Of a stretch of 64,000 bases of DNA, positions 10,204 through 23,981 are shown in pieces (within the stretch, counting starts at the first letter, position 1; the number at the start of each line of letters is the position of its first letter). Source of the DNA: Tetranychus cinnabarinus (lineage: Eukaryota > Arthropoda > Arachnida > Trombidiformes > Tetranychidae); assembly GCA_022266195.1 (NCBI GenBank), contig WHVY01000003.1, positions 3,100,001-3,164,000 on the forward strand, given 5' to 3'. Under the pieces are notes generated by a model, which was not told the origin of the DNA, did no database searches, and saw only the letters and a list, made by a program, of their open reading frames with translations. Made by a program: the position numbers and the translations under genes.

Positions 10204-13200
10204 ATGAACCTCAACAATCACCATCTCAGCTCATGTCAAACATTAACCATTGACAATTGTAATTTTCTTCAATTAATTGAAAAAGAAGAGAAACGTTTGG
10301 ATTTAGAATGGCAAGAGGCTTACCGTGAGATAACCCGGATTGAAAGCTTAATCAACAGTTATACTGCTCATAAATTAAACCTTCTTGCCAAATTGGATAC
10401 TATTGAATTAAAGAAAAGTGAATGTGTAAAGAGGAAGACCAAGTTAATCGGGGAAATGTCATGTCTACCTTTACCCATTGACGGTAATTATTTTCATTTT
10501 ATATTAACAAATTTAATCCCATTTTTATCCATCTTTTCCAATATCTCAATATATCTACGTATGTTATTTTTCCTTTCCTTTCCCATTCCATTCCTTTCTC
10601 TTTGCTCATATTCCTTTCTTTCTATCTTCCTTTCTCTTCACTGACTTTCTCTGTCTCTATTTTTCTTCTTTTCTACCTTTCTGTCTCTATTTCTTTTTTT
10701 ACTTTCTGCCATCTTCTTCTTTTAAAATTAATTGTCGTGGTTAAATCATTACAGTCTCAAGCCATTGATCGCCTTCAATCTTACAATCCCTTTTATCTGA
10801 CCAATAACCTTTTTCATTTGAAAAAAAATATATTGCATTCAATCAACCTAATTGAAAATAGACAAAACCAAAATGCTATCAAACCAATCTAATCTTTTCA
10901 TTTCACTCTTTCTTCAATCCAATCCTTTCCATCATTTTTTTACCTTTTTTGTTCTTTCGGATATTAATCTTTAGCTTTTCCAACAAATCAAACCCAATTT
11001 TTGCAATTGATTCATTGATCGATTTCATTTGTTAAACTCATTCATAATTTTTACCACCATTCATGTCAAAATGCATTTAAATTTTTATTTAAACCAGATC
11101 TTTTTACCCAAAAAAATTGTCTTTTATATGCAACAATCGATCAAAAAATATAAACCGAATCCAACAACAATAGAAATATATGCATAATTAAGACATTTTT
11201 CGCACACCTGATGATATTATTACATTAAACAGTGATTTATGATTCTATCTGTTTTTAGTGTATCACAGCAGTTGATATCAATTCCAATATTAGATCAATT
11301 TAATGTATATATTTGAACACATTTTTTTTCTTGCTTTTCTCAGAAAACAATCCAATTGTTGCAATTTATTTTCATCTGAAAAACAGTTGATTAATCAAAG
11401 TGAAAACAGATCAATGAAATGCAATTCTTTAAATTTTTTACCCACAAATTGTTAATCAACTTTCCATTAATCTTATTTTCAATCATGTTTCAGATGTAAC
11501 TTGATGTAGACTCAATTGTTGCCATAACTTTCTAACCATTCATGTTGTTTTTACGTAGTTGATTGAGACACTGATTAATTATAACCAAGAAAAACATATT
11601 GAATTGATATCAAAGTTGGAATAATTTCTTGTAAGATTTGCAATTAACTTTAATTTACACACTTACTCTCATGATGGTGATGTTAAAGATGATGAGAGAT
11701 GATTTGACAGCTTGTGTGTACACACCTTTAGTGATCAACTAAATGAGCTCCTGACATGCATTATTATTATTATTATTTGGTTACAATTGAATGTATTTAT
11801 AATATTATATATATTATATGTATTTATAAATATATATTTAAATAATTATTTATCCTGTTCTCACCTACGAAATGAACGAAAGGAAACCATTTTTTTCTTC
11901 ATCTCCTCTTTTTTGTTGTCATATTGGAATGGTTGGAGGAGTAATGGAAGAGTTACAGGTAAAAGTGGTTAGCAAAGGAAAGTATCTTAAGTAATGTACA
12001 ATTGTTGTGCAGATTCGCAATAATTTACTCCATTAACTGATAATCATAATAATTCTTGTTCCACGTTGATACACAATTTCCAAGCTACATGGTTTAAATA
12101 TATAAACGAAAATGAATTTTGCAGAAACTCAAAATTTTGCTCTTTTTCTCTATTTACTTTTTGCTTGTATATTTTCATTCTTACACACTTTTTTCATTCA
12201 AAAATCCTTTTCCGTTTACAGCAAGACTTTAGGGAGTTTAAAGTGGTAATAAGAGTGGGAGATTGAAGGAAGAAAGTAAAGGATGATGATGAGAAAAAAA
12301 GAGGAAGATGAATGCGAAAGGGAGAGTGAAGAGAGAAGTAAAAAAATGATGTTTACTCTATCGTTACTATCATGAAACAGACCAACGGACTGCTGTAAAT
12401 GGTGTTGCTGATGATGGTGATGATAGTGAAGTAGTAGAGGTAAACATGAAAAAAGTGTTTTTTTTATTAAGAATTCAAAAGAATGGTAAAAAAAAGTTTC
12501 CAAAATAATGTACCAGCAAAATGGGTCCATGACCTTTTCTTTCCTTCTCTTGGGGTTGAGGAAACTCAGAACAAACCAGAGGAACAGGTCAGATTGATTG
12601 GAGTGTAAACGATCATCATCATGACAACAAAGCTACCAACTTATTCTCATAAATGAGAAGATGAAGTTGAGCAAGAACTTTCGATCCATAACACAAAACC
12701 AATACATTTATCAGTCTTTTGTTTTTTTTTCTTGCTTCAATTTCGTTTTTTTGCTCATTCATTCCATTCTCTTTACTTGATTCTTTGTGTGGGCAATTTA
12801 CCTCAAATACTTTGCCACCATCATCAACATCATGATGATCATCTTAACCATTTTCATCGACATCTTCTCCTTCCTCTTCCTTTTAGTCCCTTTAACCTAA
12901 CAGGTTGCAATCTTGCTTCCATCTTAATACAAAATACAATTAATCGAAAAACATGCAAAATTCATCTTCAAGTATAGTCATAACATCATCATTCTCATCA
13001 TGATGATCATCATCATCATTATTCTAATCATCATAACAAACAACAAAAGCAGCAGAAGCAGAAAAAAAAGATAAGTGGAGAAAATCAAAGTTGGAAGAAG
13101 AGAAAAAAAAAATTCAACAAAAAAGGAGATAAAGAAAGAGAAAGTAAGAAAGTGAATGAAAATAAGAAGAAGAAAGGAAAGGTTCTTAACCCAGACGACA

Positions 13201-16200
13201 GATTACCTGTAACCTGTTAAACAACTTTCATAATCATTGCTATAGTGAGCAAGTGAATTGCTGGGTCGTGGCCTTTTCAATACATCCTTTTCCGATTGAG
13301 ATCGCATTTTTGCTGCCTTACCTGGGCGAATTAAATACGCACACATCAACATTCATTTAGCCTTAAAATTCTCACTCACCTTGTTCATGTTTTCATCTCA
13401 TTCTTCTCATGTTTCATTGGTCGTTCATCTCTCTCTCTCTTCAAACCTCAACTTTACAACCTACTAGTACAATCATCATCATGATGATCTTATAATGAAC
13501 AAAAAAAAATTGAGATCGCATCAGACTTTTGTTGATCACGATATTGATTCACTGCATTTCAATCAACATTGTACCAAGATTTTGTTGCAATCAATGAATA
13601 TTTAATTTTCATTGGATAATGAAAAAAATGTCTATTTTTTTCTCATTTCCAATCAATGAAAATAAATTATTAACTTGGCTTTATTTTGCTTTTTCAACTC
13701 TTCTTTTCTTCCATTCTGTGAAAAGTTACAATAAGACGAAAACCAGGTTATAATAATCAATTATATTGCTATTCTGATGATGATGATTATGGTTATTCAT
13801 CAGATTATTATGTTTGTAACAAAAGTTTTTTTATTGCTATTTATGAAGCAAGAATTGCTTGTCTTAATAATGTTTTAATATTTCAATCGATATTATTGAT
13901 GTTACTGTCATTGTTATTATTTATAAATTTCATATTCAGCTATCCAGTTTTGCGTGTCAGGTAACCCTAAATTGATGAAAATGAGAGTAAAAGAATCAAG
14001 AGATTTACCAATTTCTCTAGTTTCAATCGTAATCAATAAGTGCATGATGAAGATTATTATTTATTGGTAACAATGATGATCTTTTTAATGAAGGTAAAGA
14101 CAAAGTTTTTTTTTCTTCTTGAACCCATTTTATATGAATATATAAATTTTTTGCCTAATCGTTAGTTGAAAAAGCAATGTTAATCATTGAAATTTAATGA
14201 TCGTTGGTTGACGGTGAAAATTAATGATTAATATTTTGTTAATTTAATTTCTTTTCGACTAAAGAAATTGAACAATTTTTTTAAATTGATTTTCTCCATC
14301 AAAAGGTTAATCATTCAAAAATGATTATCTGCCTGTCAACATTACAATTAACTGATGTTAAGAATAACTGAAGAAAAATAAAATGCATTTTGATGACAAT
14401 TTTTGTTTTTATTTCGCTTAATTGCTGCAAAATGTATTTTTAAAATTTACCTTCTGATTAACTAAATTTAAAATTGAAATGAATACCTTTTTTCAATGAT
14501 ATTTCTTGGCATCAACTCTTGTTTCATTTGTAACATTTTGTGATTATAATAATAATGTTTGATTGGTTAAGCAAGTTAAATATAATTCAAGAATAATTTA
14601 ATATCTTTGACCCATCATTTACCAATTTATAAATGAAAGTTACCTAACCTGTCTACCTTATTACCTGTAAAAAAAGACTCCTTTTGTAACCAAGTAAAAC
14701 GTTGGTTCAATGTCAATTGTTTATTGATTGTTAATCTAATAATAATTTTTGCTTTTCTTTGCCTTTTTCTTGAGCAGATTTTTCAGATATCCATCGATTC
14801 AATAGTGATGATGAACTTCAAAATTCAAGTTTATGTTTACGTGAAAATGGAAGTGAAACTGGGTCCAATAGTTTTTCAATGGATAATATTGTTGCCGATT
14901 TACTTCAAACAATCAGTGAAGGAACCGGTGTTTCTGGTAATGGTGGAGGCTCAATCGGCTGTGGGAGCAGTTCATTAGGTTCAACCGGTAATGGAACCTA
15001 TGAAAGGCCAGAATCATCAAGCAGTGTAACCTTTTCTTCAGGCTCATCAGATTATCCAGCAACTGTTGGCCGAATATCATCGCCCCAATCAACAGTGACC
15101 TTAGCATCTTCAGCTACAACAATCGGACCTGATCTTCATACTCACTCAAACCACCTTCATCATCGGAATCAAAATAACAACAACAATAATAATAATATCA
15201 ACAACAACAACAACATCATCAACAATAACAATAATAATAATAGTAATAACCATCATCATTCTGGTAATGGTATGAAACCAGTTACTGTAGCATCAATTGT
15301 GAGCAACATATCCGGAAGTAATAGCAACGCCAGTAGCATAAGTTCAGAAAAAAGTAACAACAACATGAATGGTCACCATAGTATTAACAATTTGAATACC
15401 AATAATAATGGAAATAACATTGAGAATGAGGAGTCAAGTTCAGCCGGAAGTAATGTAACCTCTAGTCAAGTTGTCGGTCCTCCACCACGATTCAGCTCTA
15501 ATCGTAGTTTCAATACACATAAAGTGCAATATAATTCCGTCCTTACCCTGGAAACCTCATCCAATGGTTACGTTTACAAGGCTTTAAACGATGGAACCGT
15601 AATGAGATATAAATTTGGTAATCCTTCAGATAACCAAACCTTTCCTGGGCACAAGGAAAAAGTCAAAGTTTTGGTTCTTGATTCAAAATCTCAATTGCTT
15701 TATACTGGCTGTGATGATGGTAATGTTAGATGTTTCAATGCCAACACCGGTCAACTGTGTAACCAATTTTCTTGTGATGGTATAGTTATCAGTATTGATA
15801 GATCAGTCGATGAGTATCTAGTTTTTGCTACCAATAAAGGCTGGATTTACCTGGTTAACCATAATTTTAAATTAATTTCCTCCCATCGAACCTTTAATTG
15901 GATTTTTGCTGTTCGCAATGTACTTCATCCATTCAAGGATGGCTCCAAGCGTCTCTTGGTTATCCCAATGAAACACAAGCCAACCGTTGTCGAGGCAATG
16001 TCGGGTAAAATTTTACAAGAAATTGGCTCATCAACAATTGAAAGTCGCCCCTGTCTCCAGGTTAACGGAAGTATTGCCATTTTAGCTTCAGTTGTTGACA
16101 AATCAGATAATGGAACCTCTCATATAAATGTTTATGATTCTGCAAGTGTAAGTCAAGATAATGATCAAAGTGACAAGCAAAAATGTTAAATATCACTAGA

Positions 16201-17190
16201 TATCACTGCTACATTTATCATCTTATTAGTATCATTATTCATTATTATTATTATCATAATTATCAACCTTCCTCTCAGTGTTACAATTATTCAACACTTT
16301 TTCTTACTCTCATTAACTCTCACCTTTAATCTTTACCTTTCACTTTTGTCATTCTTAATTCATCCATTTTATCAGGTTAATGAACCAATAGGTTTTTACC
16401 TTTTCTTTTGCATAATACTTTACCAATATACAAACGGTAAATGCAAATGACAGGTTAAAGAGTTAACACAAGTAGGAAATCGATTAACTAAAATTAACAT
16501 GTTTAATTATAACGATACTTATCGATTCCGTATCGTTCTCTCAACGTTACCTTTAAATTCTCGTTCTTGATGACAATAATCACGTCAATAATGGTACTAA
16601 TAACAGTTGAATTGTTACAACTTTACAATGATGGTTAATGTGTTCAGTAAACAATTGTAATTGATGTAACTTTGATTCTTTTTTTTAAAAAACAATTTAC
16701 TCCTTTTACTGATTTTTTCATTCTTTGTCACCTTGATATAAATGCTAATTTAAATGTTAGCTTATGATGAAATTTTACTAATTTTTCTTGTTTTCTCTCA
16801 ATTCAGAATTGGAAGTGTATTCAACTAATTAAAAAGGAAGGATTGATATCTTCAATGTGTACTCATGGACATGATCTCTATGTTGGCATCAAGTTTCCTT
16901 CCTATGGACATGTCCAATGCTTTAAATGGTCCAATCGATCTCTTTACCTTAAATGGGTTGCCTGTATTGCCTATGTCCATACACTATCAGTTATGCCCTC
17001 GGATGTTCACAATTTATCTCTCATGCCATCCGATATCGTTCTTAATGGTGGACCTGATGGTAACGTTTACAATACGACACCCAATGCGAAAGGACCTTTT
17101 TTCTGTATGAACAAAAAATGTGATTGTAAACTGCCTTTTGCCCGAAGAAAGGATTTAGATTTTCATTATTCCAAGCTTCAATCATCATAA
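10204..17190 (+). CDS. Coiled-coil / poly-Asn / WD40 / zinc-finger protein, possibly ZNF106-like
   Basis: Three exons that keep frame: 10204-10483 (donor G|GTAATT), 14778-16147 (acceptor gagcag, donor GTAAGT) and 16807-17190 (acceptor attcag), predicting 677 aa. Exon 1 encodes a charged helical stretch (IEKEEKRLDLEWQEAYREI onward) likely to form a coiled coil. Exon 2 starts with a Ser/Gly-rich region, then a long poly-Asn tract (residues about 225-265), then WD40-type blades: KALNDGTVMRYKF, GHKEKVKVLVLDSKSQLLYT, GCDDGNVRCFNANTGQL, ATNKGWIYLVNHNFKLI. Exon 3 adds another blade (VHTLSV..., DGNVYN) and a terminal C2H2-like motif, FFCMNKKCDCKLPFARRKDL then DFHYSKLQ. WD40 blades followed by a terminal zinc finger recall ZNF106, an RNA-associated nuclear protein, but I cannot confirm orthology and ZNF106 is much longer. 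The start is the first in-frame ATG after a repeat-rich leader. Confidence 0.7.
10484..14777 (+). other. Large first intron of the coiled-coil/WD40 gene
   Basis: 4.3 kb between the donor at 10484 and the acceptor at 14777. It holds CT-rich tracts (10560-10700), ATC/CATCAT microsatellite tracts (about 12600-12640, 12810-12840, 12980-13040) and an A/G-rich purine tract (about 13040-13190). No coding exon was found in it. Long CT and purine tracts here give rise to several open frames that I treat as chance. Confidence 0.6.
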
Positions 17191-18804
17191 AGCCAACTTG
17201 TTCAGTAAACGGAGCCGATTCTTGGAGAAGCGCAAAAAAAATCCTTTTGTGTTTCTCATCATTAGCCTGATGACGATGATGACGATGATGGTGATGAAGA
17301 AAAAAGCAAAAAGCAAAATAATCTTAAGTCTTCAGACAATAAAATATGTCAGTAAAATTATTGGCAGACTAAAGATTGAAAGGAAAAGGAGAGTTACAAT
17401 GAGCACATGACAACAGCTACATCTACAATAATAATATCAATCAACAAAACGATTTTATCCGAAAAATTATTTAAAGCATGGAATTTTGTCCAATTAAATC
17501 AACATAATCATCTTTTTGGTCTCTCTCATACAAGCATACACACACAATCACAACACACTCATACATAAAGTACCAAATTTTTTCAGCTCTTTTCAACTTA
17601 CACTAAAGACTATGAAAAAAAGAAGAAAAAGAAACAAAAAAAGCAAGGCAACAATTGAATATCAACACAAATCATCAACAAAAGTAACACAAGTAAACGA
17701 GCAAATCAACAACCTCACCAATTGGAATGTCTTTCTGTTTTTTTTCTATTCTGGAAAAGTCTCTTTTACTCATGATACACCAACAATACACACACATGAA
17801 AGCACATCACATTTTTTGCTTAAATCAGGCACAAATTGAAACATAGTCAGATTGGTCTAATTTTTTAATCAATTTTTTGCTCCTCAAAAAAAGTGTGTAA
17901 TCTCTGTTGGCAAAAAGACACCATCAACAGTTCAACAATCAACAAAACATAAACTCTTTTCACACTTCCTTTTTGTTATACATCAACACTTAGCTTCATC
18001 TTCCTTCCTCCTTCCTCTCACTCTCACTCTTGCTATTTTTGTTTTTTTGTATCAATCTCTCAATCATAATGCTTTATATTTGCATATATACAAATTTGTC
18101 TACGTATATGTTTGCAAGTTCACTGTCTCTCGACACATCTTAAGCCTTTTTGCCCTTCTCTTCGTCTTTCTCTATTCCTTTGTTTCTCCTCTCCTTTCCC
18201 CGATTCAGTTACCAATCATAATATATCCCTTAAATCATTGTCATCATCTTGAATTTTGTCCTCAAAATGTTGACTGAATGGTTGCTGATTGTTCCTATGA
18301 AAAAAAAACACAAATCATCACCATCAAAGCCTAAGACGATTGATTGCTTTCGATATTTTGGATCAATTATTTTGTCCAACTAAACCAATTTTGACCATCT
18401 ATTTTTTTTAATCATTGAACATCCAAACACGCAACAAACACAATTCTCAATCATGAGAAATATTGAAATATTGTTAACTCTCAAATAATCAAAGACAATG
18501 GTTGATGTGTGATAATAGTGACTCTTGTTTGATTTTGTTTTTTCTTGTGATATCCTCATCAACCAAATCTTTGATTGTTTTAAATGATCATCAAAAGTTG
18601 TGTCTTTGAATTGTAAAAAAAACCAACCCACAACAGTTAACCAAATCTGGTTATTGTCCAAGCTTTGTTAAAACTGTTGTTATAACTCTTGAAAGTTTTT
18701 GTTCCCCAAATTTTGTGATTTCTCTCTGTAATTTTTCCTTGTAATTGTTGACCATCAAGGCTTGAATTATAGAGAGAAAACCCTTTTCAAATGTCAATTT
18801 TCTG
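17191..18804 (+). other. 3' UTR and downstream sequence of the WD40 gene
   Basis: After the stop at 17188-17190 come a GATGACGATG-type repeat (about 17270-17300) and an AATAAA at 17338-17343 that could serve as the polyadenylation signal. The rest, to 18.8 kb, is AT-rich with A-runs and CT-rich tracts and no supported gene. Confidence 0.45.
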
Positions 18805-19050
18805 TCACCCAATCTTACGCTTTTTAATCACCAATTGCCCTTTGATGATTCCATCATCACTTGTACTTTTAAGCATTTTTTCGCAAGTTATTCTTGCATC
18901 TCTAAACCAACCTCGTTTTTTTGCTAATATTTTGCATTTTGTTTCAGTAAGCTGTTCCCAGCTCAACCCTTTTTCACTTCTCATATAGATACCAATATTG
19001 TTTTTTGACCAATCTTTTTGCTCTTTCTCGGTGACAGAAACATTTGACAT
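18805..19050 (-). CDS. Small basic hypothetical protein
   Basis: An 81-codon frame from an ATG at 19050. The peptide is Lys/Glu-rich with Trp residues (EQKDWSKNNIGIYM, KGLSWEQLTETKC, KKRGWFRDARITCEKML) and a basic tail IKKRKIG. Unlike most chance frames in this AT-rich DNA it is not dominated by Phe/Leu/Ile/Asn and looks protein-like. No family was recognised; no splice sites or neighbours support it. It could be an exon or a fragment of a mobile-element protein. Confidence 0.3.
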   Translation of the reverse strand: MSNVSVTEKEQKDWSKNNIGIYMRSEKGLSWEQLTETKCKILAKKRGWFRDARITCEKMLKSTSDDGIIKGQLVIKKRKIG

Positions 19051-19059
19051 GAAAATCAA

Positions 19060-22000
19060 ATTACTATTTATTGATCTATTATTATTATTATTGAAAATAT
19101 TATATATTGTAATGAATAACTTGCTAAAGATGATATTTTAATGATTTCATGACTGATCAATTGTTTGTTAATAATGGTAATTGTTTACTCGATCAATGAA
19201 AATTGTCAATCGTCAAGCAAAGAAAAAACTGTTTTGTGTTAATGGTGATAAAAAACTTATGAGGAAAACGACAAATTTTATGTAATTACTATTATATGGT
19301 ACCAATTGCTTCACAATTGAAGTTGCTTGTGATACTCTAATTGTTCTCATTTTGCTATTATCTTATGTCTTTCTCCCATTTTGAACAATTTTAACTCTTT
19401 TTTTCACTAAACATTCAATGTTAACATTTTCACTTTCATCAACAATTTACTATCAAATGTAATTTGTCGCTTTTTTGTCACTCATCTAAATATTGATATT
19501 CCGTTGCATCCCGTTAAGTGTTATTATACGGTCAATTGTATCCACAATTAACCCGAAAACCATGTGCAACAACAAATTTATTGTAAATGTTTTCAAATGG
19601 TTAACCAGTTTTTTCTTGGGTTAACCATAAACATTGCCTTTCTTTCCCAGTCTTTATTTATTGTTTTCTGTCTCTATCCCTGTCTCCATTTGTAACCCAA
19701 ATGCAAACCAAATTCAAACTCAATCTTATTATTAAGATGTAATTTTTCAATCCCAAAAACTGTTGCCTGTTATGGATGGAAAAGTCTCTATCAATTCAAC
19801 AAATCAACTTGGATCAACTTACAATAGACTTGGCATCAATTTATACAATTTGTACAATGATGAAGCTGGATCGTTTCATGGATCAAACCAATGACCATTG
19901 AAATTTTTCAAATGGATCGCACATGCAATTTGTAAATTTCAAAGGCCAATTACAAATGCCACATTTCACTGTTTTCACCAACACACATATTTACCTTGAC
20001 AATCACATTTTGGTAATGTGAACCCATTTGAAAAGACAAAACGAGACTTTAACTGGATCAGCCTGATTTTTGTCCCTAACTGACTTTGCTTAAATTGTTA
20101 CACCAACACCATTTTACTAAAAACATGTGATCAAACCAAAATGTGCAAAGATTGAAACAAAATTATCACTTGAATGTTGTCCATACAAAAGACACCGAAA
20201 AAAATAGCTGTAATTGTTATGTGTTTTGGCTCTCATTAACGTTATTATTTACCGACACCTGATTTTAAGCAAGGAAATTTATTCCTACCAGCATCACGAT
20301 AATCCATTGCCGAAGTCCTCGTCATTAATCGCAAACCTTTTTGTTCTCGTTGAAATGTGATTTATTGGAAAGTTTGCATTTTGAAAGTAACCAGAAGAGG
20401 ATATTTTTGTCATTGGGAATCAATTTTCATTCACTATCATCATCACAATCATCAACTTGATGGATAAACTCAAGAATCGTTTTTTTCTGCTTCAATTGGA
20501 CTGCGATGATTATCAATTCTGATTAAACCTTCTTTCAATTTCTTTATCGATACTTTGAGAAATGAAACTCGCCGTTTCAATCTCATCTTTCATTTTTTTC
20601 GCCTAACTGAACTTAACTAAGAAGCTTGATAATTTAATTATTATGGCTTTACGCATTATCTCTTATTATTACAATTATTATTATCATAACTATTATTACT
20701 ATTGCTATTTGTTTTTTTCTCTGTCACTTTTTGTTCGCCTTTCCTCGGTTTCCATTCAACCCTTTTTATTGTAATCTTCATCAATCTTTTGTCTATTTTA
20801 TAATTAATACTGATAATTTATTTGCTTCACTCAGACACTTTTTTTTCAGCTAATTTTACCTAATTTTATCTTAATTTTGTCTAAGATATTTAAGTAGGAA
20901 AGAATTGTTTTCATTCTGTTTTCACATCTTACCTTTTTTATCCTCTTAAACCCTTTTCTCAAGCTTTACTGCTTATATTGTCAACTTTTTTGCTCTTTGG
21001 ATTATCAAAATAATAATTTTATTTTCAATTACATCTACAATGTTGATTCAAATCTTTCAAATGAAGACCTTCAGTGATTGTGATTCTAAATGGATCACTT
21101 GAAGGGTTAAACAGTTAGCTTATTAAGAGATGATTGTAATTGCCAGACGATTTAAAAATTTGATTTAATTTAATCCATTTGTGTGCAGTGAGGAAGAAAG
21201 TCACCAATTGATTTAATTGATTACTGAAGTATGGCTTTTCCCAGACCTTAAACATACGCGAATCCATGGAAAACCAATTCACGGAATTTGTTGATTCCTA
21301 AAATTTAAGATACATGTGATATTGCCTATTCAAGTGATTGATGATGAATCAACAAGCAATAAACAAATATTGTAGATTGTAAAAAGTGAAAAGTGTTGAA
21401 AGGTGAAAGTAGAGAAAGAAAGAAATGACCGGCAAAGTAAACAAACAATCCATTTATGTCATCATTTGTTTTCAAGTCAAACAAACCATCCACAGGATTA
21501 TCCCAGTAATTGATCACCACATTATTATAACACTAATTGTGACAACTTTTATACTTTGTAAATCATCTACAAACATTAAAGGTTGGTTTCTTGCAGGATT
21601 CATACCTGAATCACCGAGAAGATCAGTGAAAGTTAAATCAACAACCTCCTAACCAGCCATGTAAAGTCTCGCATTTTATACCTTCGTCTCTATTAAAAGC
21701 AACTTCTGGTTCAACAAATAATCATCTGGTCCTAAAATTGAACTAAAACAGATTATTACAGCATCAATAATATCTGATAGATTACTGACATTTAAACTTT
21801 CGAAGTTCAGTGTGAATGAAAGAGCATAAAACCCTTTATTTACAACACACTTTATCCATGTGTCCTTATGTGTCCATATATCCTTACTCCTTCACTCAAT
21901 CAGGATTTGCTTGATATTTCTATCATTGAAAACTTTTTTCGAATCAAACATTTACATTTAGCTTCTGCAGATGGAAAATAAAGCATTATTTTTGGTTAAA

Positions 22001-22825
22001 ATTGGATGAATTTTCAGAAATCAGTCCGACTATTGACAGCTTCTAATTTGTTATACATCCAACCTTATATATTACATTTGTACAGACATGTTACAGTGAG
22101 TGTAAGTTTCAGTCTCGGAAAATTATCAGGCGAAAAGTGAGCTCATTTGATTGTGAACTACTGTAAATTTACGGTCAGCGAGACTTAAGATTTGCTCATT
22201 CTATTTTTATACGTTAGATTTCTGGACTCCAAAATATACGAGGTTTGGGTGTAATCCTCATATATTTGCCTCCAAATTAACATTCATAATATCAAATTTT
22301 TAATTGATTTCATTGAATTGATAATTTAATTGTCTAAATGTCTGGCATTCTCATTCAATGCTCGTTTTTCGGGCGATTCGGTTTGGGTTTACTCCTTTTT
22401 TCAGTCATTTATTGATGGTGAGATAAACTTTGTTTAGTTTACTTTATGTACACCAGAATTCACTACTTAATGTTGTTGCTGGTGAATCAAATGATTGGAT
22501 TTAAGATGAGATTTACAGTTGAGTTTATTGATTATCCACTTAAACTGTTTTAAAAAGCAAAACAAATTAAAATTTACGAGTCTAGATTCAATAAACACCA
22601 AGAGTTAGATTAAATTGTCAGACAGTGTTAATAAATCATACTTTAAAGTTTGTTAACATTTTCAATTCAGGTTCAAGCAAAGTCGTTTGATTCAAGGGCA
22701 ATCTAATCAAATTACCATCAACCCAATGATCCAAAAGTCTTGTTTTATCAAGACAAAGTCCAGACTAAAACGTCAATAAGAACTTTTTCAAGATACTCTG
22801 AATCGAGGGCAAATGGTTGACTTAC
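19060..22825. other. Noncoding AT-rich intergenic sequence
   Basis: No convincing gene in nearly 3.8 kb. One acceptor-like ttggtttcttgcag near 21,597 precedes a 17-codon frame ending at 21,652, which could be a terminal exon of an unrecognised plus-strand gene, but nothing upstream supports it. Confidence 0.4.
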
Positions 22826-22894
22826 ATTACATTGCAGTGAGCAAAAAAGAACCAGAAAGATGACACACTTTTCACACATAATGAAATTTGGCAT
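22826..22894 (-). CDS. Possible signal-peptide first exon
   Basis: On the minus strand an ATG at 22894 opens 23 codons with a hydrophobic core (CVIFLVLFCSLQC) and reaches a GTAAGT donor at 22825. The frame also remains open through the donor to 22748. The pattern matches a secreted-protein first exon, but no following exon was found and the length is small. Confidence 0.22.
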
Positions 22895-23639
22895 TTCTTG
22901 CCTTCTCATTGTCCAAATTATTCTGGTGAATGTCCACAGGACGAAATTCACGATAAAGTCCACTGTCTTCCAATGATTTCCACATGCACCATTTAAAGTA
23001 GACCAAAACAATTTATATCCAATTGAAATGGCTTCATTAGCTAGGGATCATTTTGTCGATTTCAAAAACATAAGCAAACATTCAAAAAATACTGCAAATA
23101 TCAAATCCCAAAGAAATTTTAATTGCAAAGGAAAAGGAAATATATGTATAATCTCATAACGCTAACCATGGCTATGAAATCGGTTTTTCTAATCGACATG
23201 TAGTTGCTGAAATAAGTCAACATGTTCGTCATCTTGAGTTATCTCAGAGATTTTCTTATTATTTAAAAATTATAGCATGAATTTTGAATTTGTCTTAAGA
23301 TTTTTTGATAGCATTGAGCCTTCAAGTATAATAGTAGAGAAATTACCATGAAAATTCAAAGTTGCAGTTGGACAAGATTTATTGGCCAAGAAAAGATCAA
23401 AGTCAAAATTATGAAAGTTGCCGAAGATGTCGAGTTAATACCAACGGATGAAATCCATGCAGTCTTTGAATGATAAATCAACTTCTGAACAGTCAAACGT
23501 AATGTATGACTTGTCTCAGCAGAATAGAGAATAATGCAATCATCAGATTTGCCTGAAGTAATTCCGAAAACCATCTATTTTATCAACTGTGGATATAAAG
23601 GGAACTCTCGCTAAATATAGAGAGTAGAATACACGGAGG

Positions 23640-23981
23640 TGTGAAGACGGGATTGAAAAATTTATTCAATAAATATACTTTTTGAACAGCTTTTGCCGTT
23701 ACCGCTCAAAAATCGGGAACAACTGATCTGTTTGAACATGAAAATTGAAACTGGAAGCCACCCACCTCTTGTTCAAGTAAATTATATATAAAATGAACAA
23801 AAGAGAGATAAAACAAAACAAACTGTTGCTGAATTACTCAGAGACGGAATAATTGTTGACTCATTTTCAACTTATTGTTCTCCGGTGGTCTTGATCAGTG
23901 GAAAAACAATAGCGAATGTCCATTGATTACAGAGAACTGAACGCAATTACTGTCAAGGACCCTTTCCCAATACCATGAATT
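23640..23981 (+). mobile_element. Decayed Ty3/gypsy-type retrotransposon fragment (protease-RT junction and start of RT)
   Basis: Conceptual translation of the plus strand, with at least two frame changes and stops, gives the usual gypsy order: an SGTTDLFEH segment followed by ETGSHPPLVQ (about 23,705-23,780), then VAELLRDGIIVDSFSTYCSP and VVL (about 23,823-23,892), then IDYRELNAITVKDPFPIP (about 23,920-23,977). These match the pol region around the start of reverse transcriptase, including the conserved YR-LN and DPFP-type motifs. The catalytic YVDD region is not seen. The element is dead and abuts the left end of the copy-1 repeat unit. Confidence 0.75.

Noticed and set aside
12216..12530. 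104-aa minus-strand frame in intron 1 of the WD40 gene
   Set aside because: Composition is Phe/Leu/Ser/His from purine-pyrimidine tracts; it does not look like a protein domain.
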